A stretch of 64,000 bases of DNA, taken from positions 1 through 64,000 of the forward strand of contig NZ_VSRY01000092.1 in NCBI RefSeq assembly GCF_008271805.1. The letters are read 5' to 3'. A program made the translations under genes and the position numbers. Shown here piece by piece: positions 44,033-52,579 of this stretch. Source of the stretch: Streptomyces sp. TRM49041 (lineage in GTDB: Bacteria; Actinomycetota; Actinomycetes; Streptomycetales; Streptomycetaceae). The notes below the pieces were generated by a model. It was not told the origin of the DNA and searched no databases. It was given only the letters and a program-made list of their open reading frames with translations. Each line of letters opens with the position of its first letter. Position 1 is the stretch's first letter.

Positions 44033-46162
44033 GTGCCTGGCAGCGGTGAGGACTCCGGAGACGCCGGCCTGCTGGACGAGGCGCTGGCCGACACGGTGCG
44101 GCGTACCGGTGCCTCCGCCGGCGGGATCTTCCTCCTCGACGAGTCGGAGCAGGTGCTCGACCTGGTGGTGATGTGCGGGGTGCCCGCAGAGGTGGCGTTG
44201 CCGTGGCGCCGGACACCGCTGGCCGCCCCGGTCCCGGTCAGCGAGGCGGCTCGCGAGGACCGCCTGGTGTGGGTCGGCTCCCAGGACGACATGGCCCGCG
44301 CCTACCCGCGCGCGGCCGCCGGCCTGCCCTACCGTTTCGCGCTCGCCGCCGCGCCCCTGCCCGGCCGCACCCGGTGCCGGGGCGCCCTGCTGCTGTTGTG
44401 GCCGGCCAGCCATCCCCATGAGGCCACCCGCCGCGAGCGGGCCCACATCACCTCCGCCGCACGCCGTATCGCCCGTGTGCTGGACGAGTCCGCATCGCCA
44501 CCCGGCGTGCCCGACCAGCCCCGCTCCATTCCGATCGGCGGATCCCCTACGCACGGCCGTGAGCCCCCGCACGCCGCGGCCGACTACGCCGAGCGGCTGC
44601 CCGAAGGAGCACTCGCCCTGGACCTGCAGGGCCGGATCACCTTCCTGAACGCCGCGGCCGAGACCATGCTCGGCCGCGGCGCCGACCGGCTGCTCGGCAC
44701 CCGGCCCTGGCAGTCGCTGCCCTGGCTGGACGACCCCGTCGTCGAGGACCACTACCGCACCGCTGTCATCAGTCGAGACCCGGTCGCCTTCACCGCCCTC
44801 CGCCCACCGGACAACTGGCTGCGTTTCCAGCTCTACCCGGATGCCAGCGGCATCAGCGTCCGCATCACCCGGGCCCCGGCAGCCGCCCGCGACGAGCCGC
44901 CGCCCGCGACGACACGGGGACGGACCGCCTCCGCGTCCGCCGGCCCCGCACAGACGGGACGGCTCTACCAGCTGGTCCACCTGGCGGCCGCGCTGACCGA
45001 GACCGTCGCCGTCCGCGACGTCGTCGAGCTGATCGGCGACCAGGTCCTGCCCGCCTTCGGCGCCGACAGCCTCGTCCTGTCCGCCGCCGACGCCGGCCGC
45101 CTGAAGATCACCGGCCATCGCGGATACGACCCCCAGGTCATCGACCGGCTCGACGGCCTGCCCCTGGACACCGGACTCACCCCCGCCGGGCAGGTGTTGT
45201 CCGACGGGATCCCAAGCTTCTTCTCCAGCCCCGAAGCGATGGCCCGCCGCTACCCCAGAGCCCCGCGCATCAGCGACAAGCAGGCGTGGGCGTTCCTGCC
45301 CCTGATCGTCTCAGGCCGGCCCGTCGGCTGCTGCGTCCTGTCCTACAACCGCCCCCGCACCTTCAGCGCCGACGAACGCGCCGTGCTCACCTCCCTGGCC
45401 GGCCTGATCGCCCAGGCCCTGGACCGTGCACGCCTGTACGACGCCAAACACGACCTCGCCCACGGCCTTCAGCAGACTCTCCTCCCGCGCAGCCTCCCCG
45501 CCGTACCCGGCCTCCAGGTCGCCGCCCGCTACCTCCCGTCCAGCCACGGCATGGACATCGGCGGCGACTTCTACGACCTCATCCGCCTCGACGAGACCGC
45601 AGCCGCGGCCGTCATCGGCGACGTCCAGGGCCACAACGTCGCCGCCGCGGCCCTCATGGGCCAGGTCCGCACCGCCATCCACGCCGCCGCCGGAGCCCCA
45701 CCCGACCAGGTCCTCGCCCGCACCGACCACGTCCTGGCCGACCTGGAAACCGACCTGCTCGTCTCGTGCCTCTACGCCCACCTCGACCTGGCCCGCCGTC
45801 AGGCCACCCTGGCCAGCGCGGGCCACCCGCCCCCACTCCTGCACCAGCCCGGCCGGCCGCCCGGCGTCCCGACGCTCGACCCCGCCCCCATGCTCGGCAC
45901 CGACCTCGGCGTGTCCTACCCCCTGACGACCCTGCCGCTCACCCCCGGAACGACACTCGCCTTCTACACCGACGGCCTGATCGAAGTCCCCGGCACCGAC
46001 GTCGACCGGACCACTGCGGACCTCGCCGCGCACCTCGCCGAGAACAGCGGCCAGAAGAACCTCGACGCGGTCATCGACGCCATCCTCCACCGCGCCTGGC
46101 CCAACGCCCGGCACACCGACGACATCGCCATCCTCCTGCTGCGCACGACTACCCTCACCTGA
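44033..46162 (+). CDS. Multi-sensor PP2C (SpoIIE-type) serine phosphatase
   Basis: A 709-residue signalling protein is built of a GAF domain (about 5-150), PAS (about 185-285, ALDLQGRITFLNAAAETMLG), a second GAF (about 310-465) and a C-terminal SpoIIE/RsbU-type PP2C phosphatase (about 485-705). The phosphatase has the metal ligands DIGGDFYDL (D508, D512), AVIGDVQGHN (D530), LASAGHPPPLL, FYTDGLIE and HTDDIAIL. Such Streptomyces proteins dephosphorylate anti-anti-sigma factors. No RsbW-like kinase domain is fused and no sigma factor is adjacent. The GTG at 44033 with GGGGGG six bases ahead is the best start; the frame continues upstream without family similarity. Confidence 0.9.
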   Translation: MPGSGEDSGDAGLLDEALADTVRRTGASAGGIFLLDESEQVLDLVVMCGVPAEVALPWRRTPLAAPVPVSEAAREDRLVWVGSQDDMARAYPRAAAGLPYRFALAAAPLPGRTRCRGALLLLWPASHPHEATRRERAHITSAARRIARVLDESASPPGVPDQPRSIPIGGSPTHGREPPHAAADYAERLPEGALALDLQGRITFLNAAAETMLGRGADRLLGTRPWQSLPWLDDPVVEDHYRTAVISRDPVAFTALRPPDNWLRFQLYPDASGISVRITRAPAAARDEPPPATTRGRTASASAGPAQTGRLYQLVHLAAALTETVAVRDVVELIGDQVLPAFGADSLVLSAADAGRLKITGHRGYDPQVIDRLDGLPLDTGLTPAGQVLSDGIPSFFSSPEAMARRYPRAPRISDKQAWAFLPLIVSGRPVGCCVLSYNRPRTFSADERAVLTSLAGLIAQALDRARLYDAKHDLAHGLQQTLLPRSLPAVPGLQVAARYLPSSHGMDIGGDFYDLIRLDETAAAAVIGDVQGHNVAAAALMGQVRTAIHAAAGAPPDQVLARTDHVLADLETDLLVSCLYAHLDLARRQATLASAGHPPPLLHQPGRPPGVPTLDPAPMLGTDLGVSYPLTTLPLTPGTTLAFYTDGLIEVPGTDVDRTTADLAAHLAENSGQKNLDAVIDAILHRAWPNARHTDDIAILLLRTTTLT

Positions 46163-46399
46163 CGACACCACGGTGACGGGCTCCCGCCACGCCGACGGCG
46201 CGACTCCGCGAAGCTGCACAGCCACCTGCCGACGCCTGACCTGATCGACATGCGGGCACTGGCCAACGAGGCATTTGGCGGATGCACGCCCCGCAGGTCC
46301 CGCGTACGCGCTCAAGGTGCTCACGCGGGCGTACGTACGCCGAGTACCAGCCCACTACCGCCAGGAACGGCGTCCGTAGGCCAACCGTGGAGACAACCC

Positions 46400-47602
46400 C
46401 TAGCTCTCCGGGACGTCCTTGACGAACACGATGCCGTCGCTGTCCGCCAAGTGGGCCGGGTCGAGCGGGGCGTAGCCGAACCAGGGGGATACGCGGGGCG
46501 CCGGCCGCATGTCGCCGAGGACGGTGGACAGCCGTGGGGCGTCGACGACGCAGCGGTCCTCCGGGAGCGCGTACAGGAGTCCTTCGACCGTGTCCGGCGG
46601 CGGCGCGTCCACTTCCCGGTGCCGTATCGTGCCGAGCGCCGTGGCCACGAAGGCGTACCCCTCACCGAGCCGGGCGCTCACCAGCGCACCGGCGCTCCAC
46701 CACTCCAGCGGCATCCCGCCCATCCGCATAGTGCTCTTCTCCCGCTGGAGATGGGAGTTGTGGGCGTGGACGAGCGCCGGGCCCCGAGCGGCGACGGCGA
46801 GGAGGTTGTGGGCCATCATCTGGTCCCGCACCCCCACCAGCCGCGTCATGCGGGCCGGTGAGGTGTCGGCCATCCAGTAGTGGTAGCGCAGCAGGCCGGT
46901 CGCCGTGCGCCCGTACAGGCACGCCCGGTCCCAGTCGTCCCGCGAGGTCGCCGTGATCAAGTGCGGCATCTGCACGTCGAGCAGCGCCACCAGATCGTCG
47001 GCGAGCAGCCGCAGCTGACCCGCCTCAGCAGACCGCCCCACGGACTGGGCCGGTTCCATCATCGCGGCGGGATTGGTCCACCGGTCCTCGGCGCCGAGCA
47101 GGCGGTCGAGCGTTTCCCCGGTGCAGGGGAGCAGGTCCGCGTCCACCCGGGACGCGAGGTAGCCGTGGAGTGAGGTGAGGGCCTGCCGGGGGCTCGCGGC
47201 GCCGGTGATCTCCAGCGGTCCGTCGAAACCGGCGAAGCGGAGCCGCTCGGACCCGGGCCGGCCGTCGTTGTAGGCGCGCATCCAGCGCACCAGCTCGCGG
47301 TTGGCCGCGGACGCGCCCCAGCCGTGGCTGAATCCGCGCTCCATGACCTCGTCGAGAGTGCCCGTGCCCGAGGTGACGTAGTCGTCCACGACCAGGCCCA
47401 TCATGCAGTCGCTCTCGATCGCGATCGTCCGGTAGCCCTCCTGCTCGACGAGCTGCCGGAAGAGCTCGTTGCGCAGTTCGAGCAGAGTCTCCTCGCCGTG
47501 GGTGGGCTCGCCCAGGGCGAGCAGCTGCGGCCGGGCAGGGAACAGCCGCATGACGGCGGCAGCCTCGACGGAATGGACGGTGTCCTTGATGTCGGTAGCC
47601 AT
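46400..47602 (-). CDS. Erythromycin esterase family protein
   Basis: A 400-residue protein of the EreA/EreB-like superfamily has the hallmark LLALGEPTHGEETLLELRNE (E32, H35, E37) and the adjacent FRQLVEQEGYRTIAIESD, which carry the catalytic His/Glu set. GFSHGWGASAANRELVRWMR and ALVHAHNSHLQRE follow. Known members hydrolyse macrolide lactone rings; many relatives have other substrates, so resistance is only a possibility. The ATG at 47602 has GAGGG very close. A double-MerR regulator is divergently transcribed from a 58-base intergenic region with MerR-like repeats, so it is the likely controller. Confidence 0.85.
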   Translation of the reverse strand: MATDIKDTVHSVEAAAVMRLFPARPQLLALGEPTHGEETLLELRNELFRQLVEQEGYRTIAIESDCMMGLVVDDYVTSGTGTLDEVMERGFSHGWGASAANRELVRWMRAYNDGRPGSERLRFAGFDGPLEITGAASPRQALTSLHGYLASRVDADLLPCTGETLDRLLGAEDRWTNPAAMMEPAQSVGRSAEAGQLRLLADDLVALLDVQMPHLITATSRDDWDRACLYGRTATGLLRYHYWMADTSPARMTRLVGVRDQMMAHNLLAVAARGPALVHAHNSHLQREKSTMRMGGMPLEWWSAGALVSARLGEGYAFVATALGTIRHREVDAPPPDTVEGLLYALPEDRCVVDAPRLSTVLGDMRPAPRVSPWFGYAPLDPAHLADSDGIVFVKDVPES

Positions 47603-47611
47603 GCCCTCAAC

Positions 47612-47651
47612 GGTATCGTTGAACCCTCGGTTGAAACTTTCTCGCAATACC
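47612..47651. promoter_or_regulatory. Candidate MerR-type operator between esterase and regulator
   Basis: Direct repeats GTTGAA (47618-47623 and 47630-47635) are twelve bases apart and overlap the dyad AACC-CTC-GGTT (47622-47632). Outer arms GGTAT (47612) and ATACC (47647) are also inverted. The whole 58-bp divergent spacer is this element, consistent with MerR binding within the promoter. Confidence 0.5.
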
Positions 47652-47660
47652 ATCAGCTCC

Positions 47661-48410
47661 ATGGGGCGAAACCTTCAAAACGCCGAGCGGCTCAGGCCGG
47701 TTGACCTGGCGCGCGGGCACGGTCTGTCCACGCAGGCGATCAGGAACTACGAGGAGTCCGGCATCCTTCCGGCCGCCGGGCGCACACCCCACGGCTACCG
47801 CACCTACACCTCGCTGCACGCGGGTGCTCTGCGCGCGTTTCTTGCCCTGGTGCCGGGCCACGGCCACCGGACGGCGACGTCGATCATGCGCGCCGTGAAC
47901 CAGGGTGCGGTCGATGAGGCGTTCCGCCTCATCGACGTCGGCCACGCCCAGCTCCTCGACGACCGGCGGACCCTCCAGGCCGTGGAGAGCGCCCTCCGCG
48001 ACCTGGTACCCGCCACGGTGCCCGAGCCCGGTGTGGGGACGGAGCCGGCCGCGGTGTCAGGACCCGGCGGCACGTTCATCGGGCCGCTGGCGGCGAAGCT
48101 CGGCATCCGACCCGCGACGCTGCGCAAATGGGAGCGCGCCGGGCTGGTGCACCCGCACCGCGACCCGCTCACCGGATACCGCGTCTACGACGAAGCCGAC
48201 GTACGCGACGCCCGGCTCGCCCACCAGCTCAGGCGGGGCGGCTACCCACTGGAGCAGATCGCCCCGCTGATCACCCAGGTGCGGGCGGCCGGCGGGCTGA
48301 AGCCGCTGGAGGCCGCCCTGCGTGACTGGCACGGCCGGCTGTCCGCCCGCGGGCGGGCGATGCTGACCGGCGCCGCAGAACTGGAGGCGTACCTCCGCAA
48401 GCGCGGATGA
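47661..48410 (+). CDS. Double-MerR transcriptional regulator
   Basis: A 249-residue protein contains two MerR-type winged helix-turn-helix domains in one chain: residues 13-80 (RPVDLARGHGLSTQAIRNYE, then GILPAAGRTPHGYRTYT) and about 133-205 (IGPLAAKLGIRPATLRKWER, then GLVHPHRDPLTGYRVYDEAD). Between them is a helical spacer, and a short helix follows. Ordinary MerR proteins have one such domain plus a dimerisation coiled coil. A homologue with the same plan is encoded at 62302-63039. It is divergent from the esterase-family gene and presumably controls it and itself through the shared spacer. The ligand is unknown. Confidence 0.85.
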   Translation: MGRNLQNAERLRPVDLARGHGLSTQAIRNYEESGILPAAGRTPHGYRTYTSLHAGALRAFLALVPGHGHRTATSIMRAVNQGAVDEAFRLIDVGHAQLLDDRRTLQAVESALRDLVPATVPEPGVGTEPAAVSGPGGTFIGPLAAKLGIRPATLRKWERAGLVHPHRDPLTGYRVYDEADVRDARLAHQLRRGGYPLEQIAPLITQVRAAGGLKPLEAALRDWHGRLSARGRAMLTGAAELEAYLRKRG

Positions 48411-48419
48411 GACCCGCAC

Positions 48420-48641
48420 TGTCCCGGCGAGCTGCGCCGCAGGTTGCCAGGTATCAGCGAGAAGGTGCCGACTCAGGCACTCCGCGAGATGGAGACCGAT
48501 GGACTGGTGCACCGGAAGGTGCACGACGTGCTTCCGCTGAAGACCGCGTACTTCCTGACACCGTTCGTTCGGTCGAGAACTCTCCGAAGCGTCGGCTCCT
48601 TCTCCGACCGGGGCCACCGCCGCCTGGAGAGGCGTCCTTGA
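48420..48641 (+). pseudogene. HxlR-family regulator remnant
   Basis: The frame reads CPGELRRRLPGISEKVPTQA then LREMETDGLVHRKVHDVLPL, the recognition helix and wing of an HxlR-type winged helix regulator. The N-terminal Cys-containing segment and a start codon are missing. After FLTPF the similarity ends in VRSRTLRSVGSFSDRGHRR. It directly follows the double-MerR gene. It is a 5'-truncated relic. Confidence 0.75.
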
Positions 48642-48907
48642 CGCCCAGTCGGCCTCCTGACCCATCGCATCGCCGCAGGTCTCACCGGCTCCGCCCTCCG
48701 GCCAACCCTCGAACAGCATCGACCCGTTGCCGCTCGTCGCCAAGTACCCACAAGAATGCGGCTACGCGGGCGAAGCCGGGGCCGAGGCCGGAGCCGGCTC
48801 CGGGGGCGGGGCGGGGCCGGAGAGATCATGGGCAGTCGGTCGGCTCGGGCGCGACGGCCCCGTCCCTCTCCAGCCGAGAGCGGCGTTCGGCGCACCCGAT
48901 GCCCGCC

Positions 48908-49297
48908 TCAGGCGCGCCCCTCATGTGCCACGACCGTGAAGGAGTGCCCGGCGGGGTCCGCGTAGACACGTACGTCACCGTGGCCGACGTCATCCCGGGC
49001 CTCCATCGGCCGGGCCCCCAGGCTCACGGCCTCACGCTCCGCCGCGTCCATGTCGGCAGCGGCAACGAGGATGTGCAGGTGAGCCTGCTGGGAGTCGTCC
49101 GGCCGGGGCCAGCTGGGCGGTGCGTGGCAGTGGTCGCGGCGTATCGTCAGTCGCACGCCGTCCTGGCCCACGACATCGACGAAGTCGGGGTCGGCACAGC
49201 GCCGTACACGGGCGTCGAGCAACTGTGCGTAGAACTCGGCGAGCGTCTCGGGGTCGCTGCTGTCCAGCACCAGGACGCTTGTCTTCGATACGGTCAT
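48908..49297 (-). CDS. VOC-family (glyoxalase-like) protein
   Basis: A 129-residue protein with two beta-alpha-beta-beta-beta modules of the vicinal-oxygen-chelate fold: VLVLDSSDPETLAEFYAQLL, VRLTIRRDHCHAPPSWPRPD, QAHLHILVAAADMDAAERE and VRVYADPAGHSFTVV. The PxGHxF pattern at the end and a His in HLHIL may hold a metal. Members include glyoxalase-like enzymes and antibiotic-binding resistance proteins; this one cannot be narrowed. It is a single gene in a decayed region. Confidence 0.85.
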   Translation of the reverse strand: MTVSKTSVLVLDSSDPETLAEFYAQLLDARVRRCADPDFVDVVGQDGVRLTIRRDHCHAPPSWPRPDDSQQAHLHILVAAADMDAAEREAVSLGARPMEARDDVGHGDVRVYADPAGHSFTVVAHEGRA

Positions 49298-49727
49298 GAC
49301 GCCCTAGTGCCCGCGTTGGGCACCGTCACGCCTCCCCGGCACGCATACGGCGCCCCTGCCACCCGAGTCGGCCTGCAGTCAAGTGGCGGTGGGGAGCAAG
49401 GCTTCGGCTACAGCCCCGACCTGTGCCGCCCTCGACCCATCACTACGGGACCGCACCCGCCCGCACGACCAGCTCATCGCCTTCGGCAGGGAACTCGAAA
49501 CCGCTCACCCGACTCCGGACGGTTCTCTGGTCCACGAGGGTTTCGTGCTCCTGGCCGACGGCTCCCAGGTGCTCGTGGAGATCACCCGACCATGTCCCAC
49601 GCCCGCCCGTCGCCGAACTGGAGCGCTACGACGCCCGCTGCTCCTCAGCGCGGGCGCGGGTGATGGCGAGGCGGTAGGGCTCGTAGCCGGTCGCGACGAT
49701 GCTGCCGTTCGCCTGAGCGGCCAGGAT
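49298..49727. other. Degenerate interval
   Basis: No complete gene is supported. On the plus strand, HDQLIAFGRELETAHPTPDG and then LVHEGFVLLADGSQVLVEI (about 49465-49590) looks like part of a protein. On the minus strand, ANGSIVATGYEPYRLAITRA (about 49640-49710) looks like part of another. Both lack starts and ends, suggesting gene fragments. Confidence 0.4.
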
Positions 49728-50099
49728 TCACTCCACGCTGCCGAGCACCCCGAAGGCACGAGCCACCCACTGATCCAACCGGCTCCCGAAGTCTCCCGCT
49801 GAGGCGATGCCCGAGGCGGGGAGGGGGCCAGAGTCATCGAGCTCGGCAATAAAGTCCACGTCGGCCCAACCACCCCGGAACAGCACAACCGACAACACGG
49901 CTTCCGCCGGACCGGATACGACAACACCAACCGAGTCGGGGTCGTGCACCCGAGCCCGGTCGGTCTCCAGCGGCTGAGGCCACGACGCGGCTGCGTCCCT
50001 CCAGGTCATGTGGCCGACGTCGAGGCCGGCTGACCTCCAGCTCGCGCTCCGCTCGTCCAGAACGGCGGCGGCCTCATCGAGATCAACGACTCTGTCCAT
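49728..50099 (-). CDS. Hypothetical protein
   Basis: A 123-residue acidic protein starts MDRVVDLDEAAAVLDERSAS, with AAGGAG six bases ahead of ATG 50099. The sequence VVVSGPAEAVLSVVLFRGGW and DVDFIAELDDSGPLPASGIA suggests an alpha/beta fold. I recognise no family. The size, acidity and location in a zone of SMI1/KNR4 and other remnants would fit an immunity-type protein, but nothing proves it. Confidence 0.6.
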   Translation of the reverse strand: MDRVVDLDEAAAVLDERSASWRSAGLDVGHMTWRDAAASWPQPLETDRARVHDPDSVGVVVSGPAEAVLSVVLFRGGWADVDFIAELDDSGPLPASGIASAGDFGSRLDQWVARAFGVLGSVE

Positions 50100-50427
50100 G
50101 GGGGCTCCTTCCTGCAGCCGTCGCTCCCCCAACGCATCGACAGAAGTCGCCGGTTGTGGGGGCTGCCGGCTGCAATCCTGTGCCCTGTGACGCAGCACCA
50201 TGAACCGATGTCCAAGAGCCGGAGGGGGCACCGGACGTCGGGGGAAACAGTACTGTGCGCAGACGGTTGATTGTTGTGAGCCGTCGGCTTGTGTGCCAGG
50301 GGCGCCCCCAGTGTGCGGCCGGACCAGCAGGTGACGATCAGGTTCGAGAAGAGCATCGCCGAGTGATGGCCCGCTGCCTCCGCTGCTCAGCCCCGTAACA
50401 TCGGGGTCGGGCGTCAGGAGGAGAACG
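50100..50427. other. Intergenic region without supported gene
   Basis: This 328-bp stretch separates divergent genes. I see no gene, only the presumed promoters. Confidence 0.4.
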
Positions 50428-50847
50428 GTGCGGCGGCGAAGGCCCGAGAAATCTCGGAAGCGGTGCGAGAACTGCCTTGAGGGCACGTCGGACAGCTGCA
50501 CCATGTGCCACTCGTGCTGCCCCTGGATGTGGGTGGGGAGCCTGTTCCTGGCGCTGATCCGGCCCGCCGCAGGCCGGAAGGGCCAGCGCACCGGCGACCC
50601 CGCCGCCGCGCGCCCGGCCGGACGGGCCGCCCGCGCGCTCTACGACGCCGTCTGCCACTACCGGGTCGCCGTCAGCCCCACCCGCCCGCCCTGCTGCCCC
50701 TACACTCCGACCTGCTCCACGTACGCGGTCAAGGCCCTGGCCCGGCACGGTGCGCTGCGGGGCGGCTTCCTAGCCCTCCGCCGACTCCTCCGCTGCCGCC
50801 CGGCCACCGTCCGTCGCCACGGAATCCATGCCCCGGTGCCCGACTGA
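50428..50847 (+). CDS. yidD: Membrane protein insertion efficiency factor YidD, Cys-rich extension
   Basis: A 139-residue protein's C-terminal two thirds match YidD: ALYDAVCHYRVAVSPTRPPC, CPYTPTCSTYAVKALARHGA and LRRLLRCRP. YidD helps insert proteins through YidC at the inner membrane; here it is not next to rnpA/yidC, so this is a second copy. The N-terminal 40 residues are a Cys-rich extension (RCENCLEGTSDSCTMCHSCC, followed by PWMW) with six Cys, which could bind metal. The GTG start at 50428 has AGGAGGAG close ahead. Confidence 0.82.
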   Translation: MRRRRPEKSRKRCENCLEGTSDSCTMCHSCCPWMWVGSLFLALIRPAAGRKGQRTGDPAAARPAGRAARALYDAVCHYRVAVSPTRPPCCPYTPTCSTYAVKALARHGALRGGFLALRRLLRCRPATVRRHGIHAPVPD

Positions 50848-51038
50848 CGTACACACGTACCGGACGTGTTCGGGGCCAGGTCGGGTGGGCGTCGTGCGTA
50901 GGCTGAGGGGGGGAGGTGATGGGGCGTTGGATGGGCTCCTTGCCGCAAGGAGGGCGTCGAGGCATGTCCAGGCCGCGTTCGGGGAACGTCACCGGGGCCG
51001 GTCCAGTACCAGTGGTCCTTTGGTCGCCTCCTGGGCGC

Positions 51039-51055
51039 TGTCCGGCGGATCATGC
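51039..51055. repeat. Second copy of 17-bp repeat
   Basis: TGTCCGGCGGATCATGC is identical to 11266-11282, where it forms the left arm of a hairpin. Here it overlaps the stop codon of the minus-strand gene at 51050 and no inverted partner is present. Confidence 0.8.
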
Positions 51056-51343
51056 TTCGGGGGCGAGGGTCTGGAGGTCGTAGAGGTAGGAGCGGTCGCC
51101 TTTGAAGCTGCGCCAGACGGTGGCCGGGGGCTCGGGTTCGTCAGCGTGGCTGTTGAGGGGCTGGGCGGTGACGAGGCCGTCAGCGACCTCGCAGTGCCAG
51201 CCAGCGGTCGGAGACCAGACACACCACACGTTCCCGTCTGTTCGGCGGTAGGCCGGGCGGCCGTTGTGCTCGCCGTCACGTTTGAAGCGGTATCGGAGTC
51301 CGTCGATGTGGCGAACGAATGCGAAGGATGCAGGTGCCGGCAT
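51050..51343 (-). CDS. Hypothetical small protein
   Basis: A 97-residue protein starts MPAPASFAFVRHIDGLRYRF. It looks like a small beta-rich domain with many Trp/Tyr (DGNVWCVWSPTAGWHCEV, then TVWRSFKGDRSYLYDL). No family is recognised. The ribosome site is weak (GAAGAC). Codon pattern and lower GC content suggest acquired DNA. It lies next to a transposase remnant, so it may be cargo or a hitchhiker. Confidence 0.5.
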   Translation of the reverse strand: MPAPASFAFVRHIDGLRYRFKRDGEHNGRPAYRRTDGNVWCVWSPTAGWHCEVADGLVTAQPLNSHADEPEPPATVWRSFKGDRSYLYDLQTLAPEA

Positions 51344-51484
51344 GTCTTCGGCACTGTAGGCGACGACGCTGCTGGCTGCGGGAAGTTCTGGGCGTGACCA
51401 GGTGCAAGGCGCATCTCGCGGTCGGAGCCGGAGCTGGATCGCGGCGGCGGCGACGGTGCCATGGACGCCGCCAGGGGTGTTCCG

Positions 51485-51815
51485 GCCGGGTGTGCGGCCG
51501 ATCCGCCCTGCGGGCGGGCAGCGCGGATGACTTCGGCTGCTCGGCGATGCTGTGGCCGCGAGCGGGGACCAGGGTGCCGGCCACGATCAGCACGGTGTCC
51601 TTGCGGTACCGCCTGCGGGGCTGCAGCGCGAGCGACGGCCCGAGGTGGTTGATGCGGTCGGCCACGGACTACGAGACCCCGGCCACTGGCGCAAGCTGAC
51701 GCAAGGTCAGGTTCGTGCGCCGGTACGCGGCGACCGGAAGTACCCGGCCCTCCAAGGGCGGGCTCCAGGGACGTCCCTTGCGGACCCTCTTCGCACCACC
51801 CCCTCCGCCGGGACG
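51485..51815 (-). pseudogene. IS5-superfamily transposase remnant with lost catalytic Asp
   Basis: Read on the minus strand, RKGRPWSPPLEGRVLPVAAY then RRTNLTLRQLAPVAGVS, a TAG stop (51671-51669), SVADRINHLGPSLALQPRRR and YRKDTVLIVAGTLVPARGHS match the N-terminal half of a Streptomyces DDE_4 transposase. In intact relatives the segment reads VDGTLVPT with the first catalytic Asp; here it is VAGTLVPA, so the Asp has become Ala. An internal stop and loss of the C-terminal half confirm decay. It abuts a truncated SMI1/KNR4 gene, probably the result of the insertion. Confidence 0.82.
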
Positions 51816-51844
51816 TGTCGACGAGCTTGGCCGACTGCCGTGGA

Positions 51845-52186
51845 CCCAGCCCTGTGAACGGGGCTACCCACGAGGGCTCCGACGCCATGACCACACCAGC
51901 CACACCAGGCGTTCGTGGAGTACAGCGGGCCGCACGGCAAGATGCCGAGGTAGGAAGAATCCCCGTCGTGGCACAGCAACGATGCACGTAGGTCGGCGGG
52001 GAGGCGTACGTTCAATGCGCTTTCGAGTCGGTCGATCGCATGTGACGAAGCCGGAGGGCGAAGCTCAGCGAGTCGAGCGGGCGCATGACGGGCCAGCCAG
52101 GCGTCGATGCGTTGCCAGGAAGCGGCGACCGGCGGGATCACCGGCGAGATGCCGTTCAAAGGTGGCTCAATCATGACCCGAAGCAT
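51845..52186 (-). pseudogene. Truncated SMI1/KNR4-family gene
   Basis: From ATG 52186 the protein reads MLRVMIEPPLNGISPVIPPV, ASWQRIDAWLARHAPARLAE, LRPPASSHAIDRLESALNVR and LPADLRASLLCHDGDSSYLG. This is the N-terminal part of an SMI1/KNR4 (SUKH) domain as found in Streptomyces. Similarity stops after ILPCGPLYS and the frame runs into the transposase remnant. The C-terminal half, including the usual WPVA-like strand, is missing. SUKH proteins often neutralise polymorphic toxins; no toxin gene is visible nearby. Confidence 0.72.
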
Positions 52187-52579
52187 GACACCCGGGGGCG
52201 TCGGCAGGCCGTAGAGGTGCTTGCTAGAGATCTTTAACAGCTAAGGCTACGGCGATTGCAGGCCAGGTTCAGCCTGACTCGCGCTTGCGACTCAGTCGGC
52301 GGATCAGGGTTCGTGTCTCGTCGGGCAACGTCGTTGCGGGCCTGCGACCGCGTCCGTTGAAGCGTTCTGACGTCAGCGTCCGGCTGAGTGTCTTCGGATA
52401 CCAGCCTTGACGGCACCCTGCCGATGCGACCGGATGACGTCGGCGCCTGGGACAGAGCTGTCACAAGACTCCAATATCGCTTGACCTTGCCCCGGAGGGA
52501 CGGACAACAGTGTCTCCATAGATCACATCAGCGGGCGTTGTGTGCTCGCCGGCCACAGGGACGAAGAGGGGGAGTTCGC
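52187..52579. other. Low-GC interval, possible mobile DNA scar
   Basis: This 393-bp interval has lower GC and no supported gene. On the minus strand WYPKTLSRTLTSERFNGRGR then RPATTLPDETRTLIRRLSRK (about 52260-52400) looks like a DNA-binding remnant of a transposase or recombinase, but I cannot name it. The ribosome site of the HAD gene lies at its end. Confidence 0.4.

Noticed and set aside
37415..48410. Secondary metabolite cluster (glycosyltransferase, acyltransferase, esterase, GNAT)
   Set aside because: No core synthase (PKS, NRPS, terpene, RiPP) is present, and the genes lie in scattered orientations as single units.
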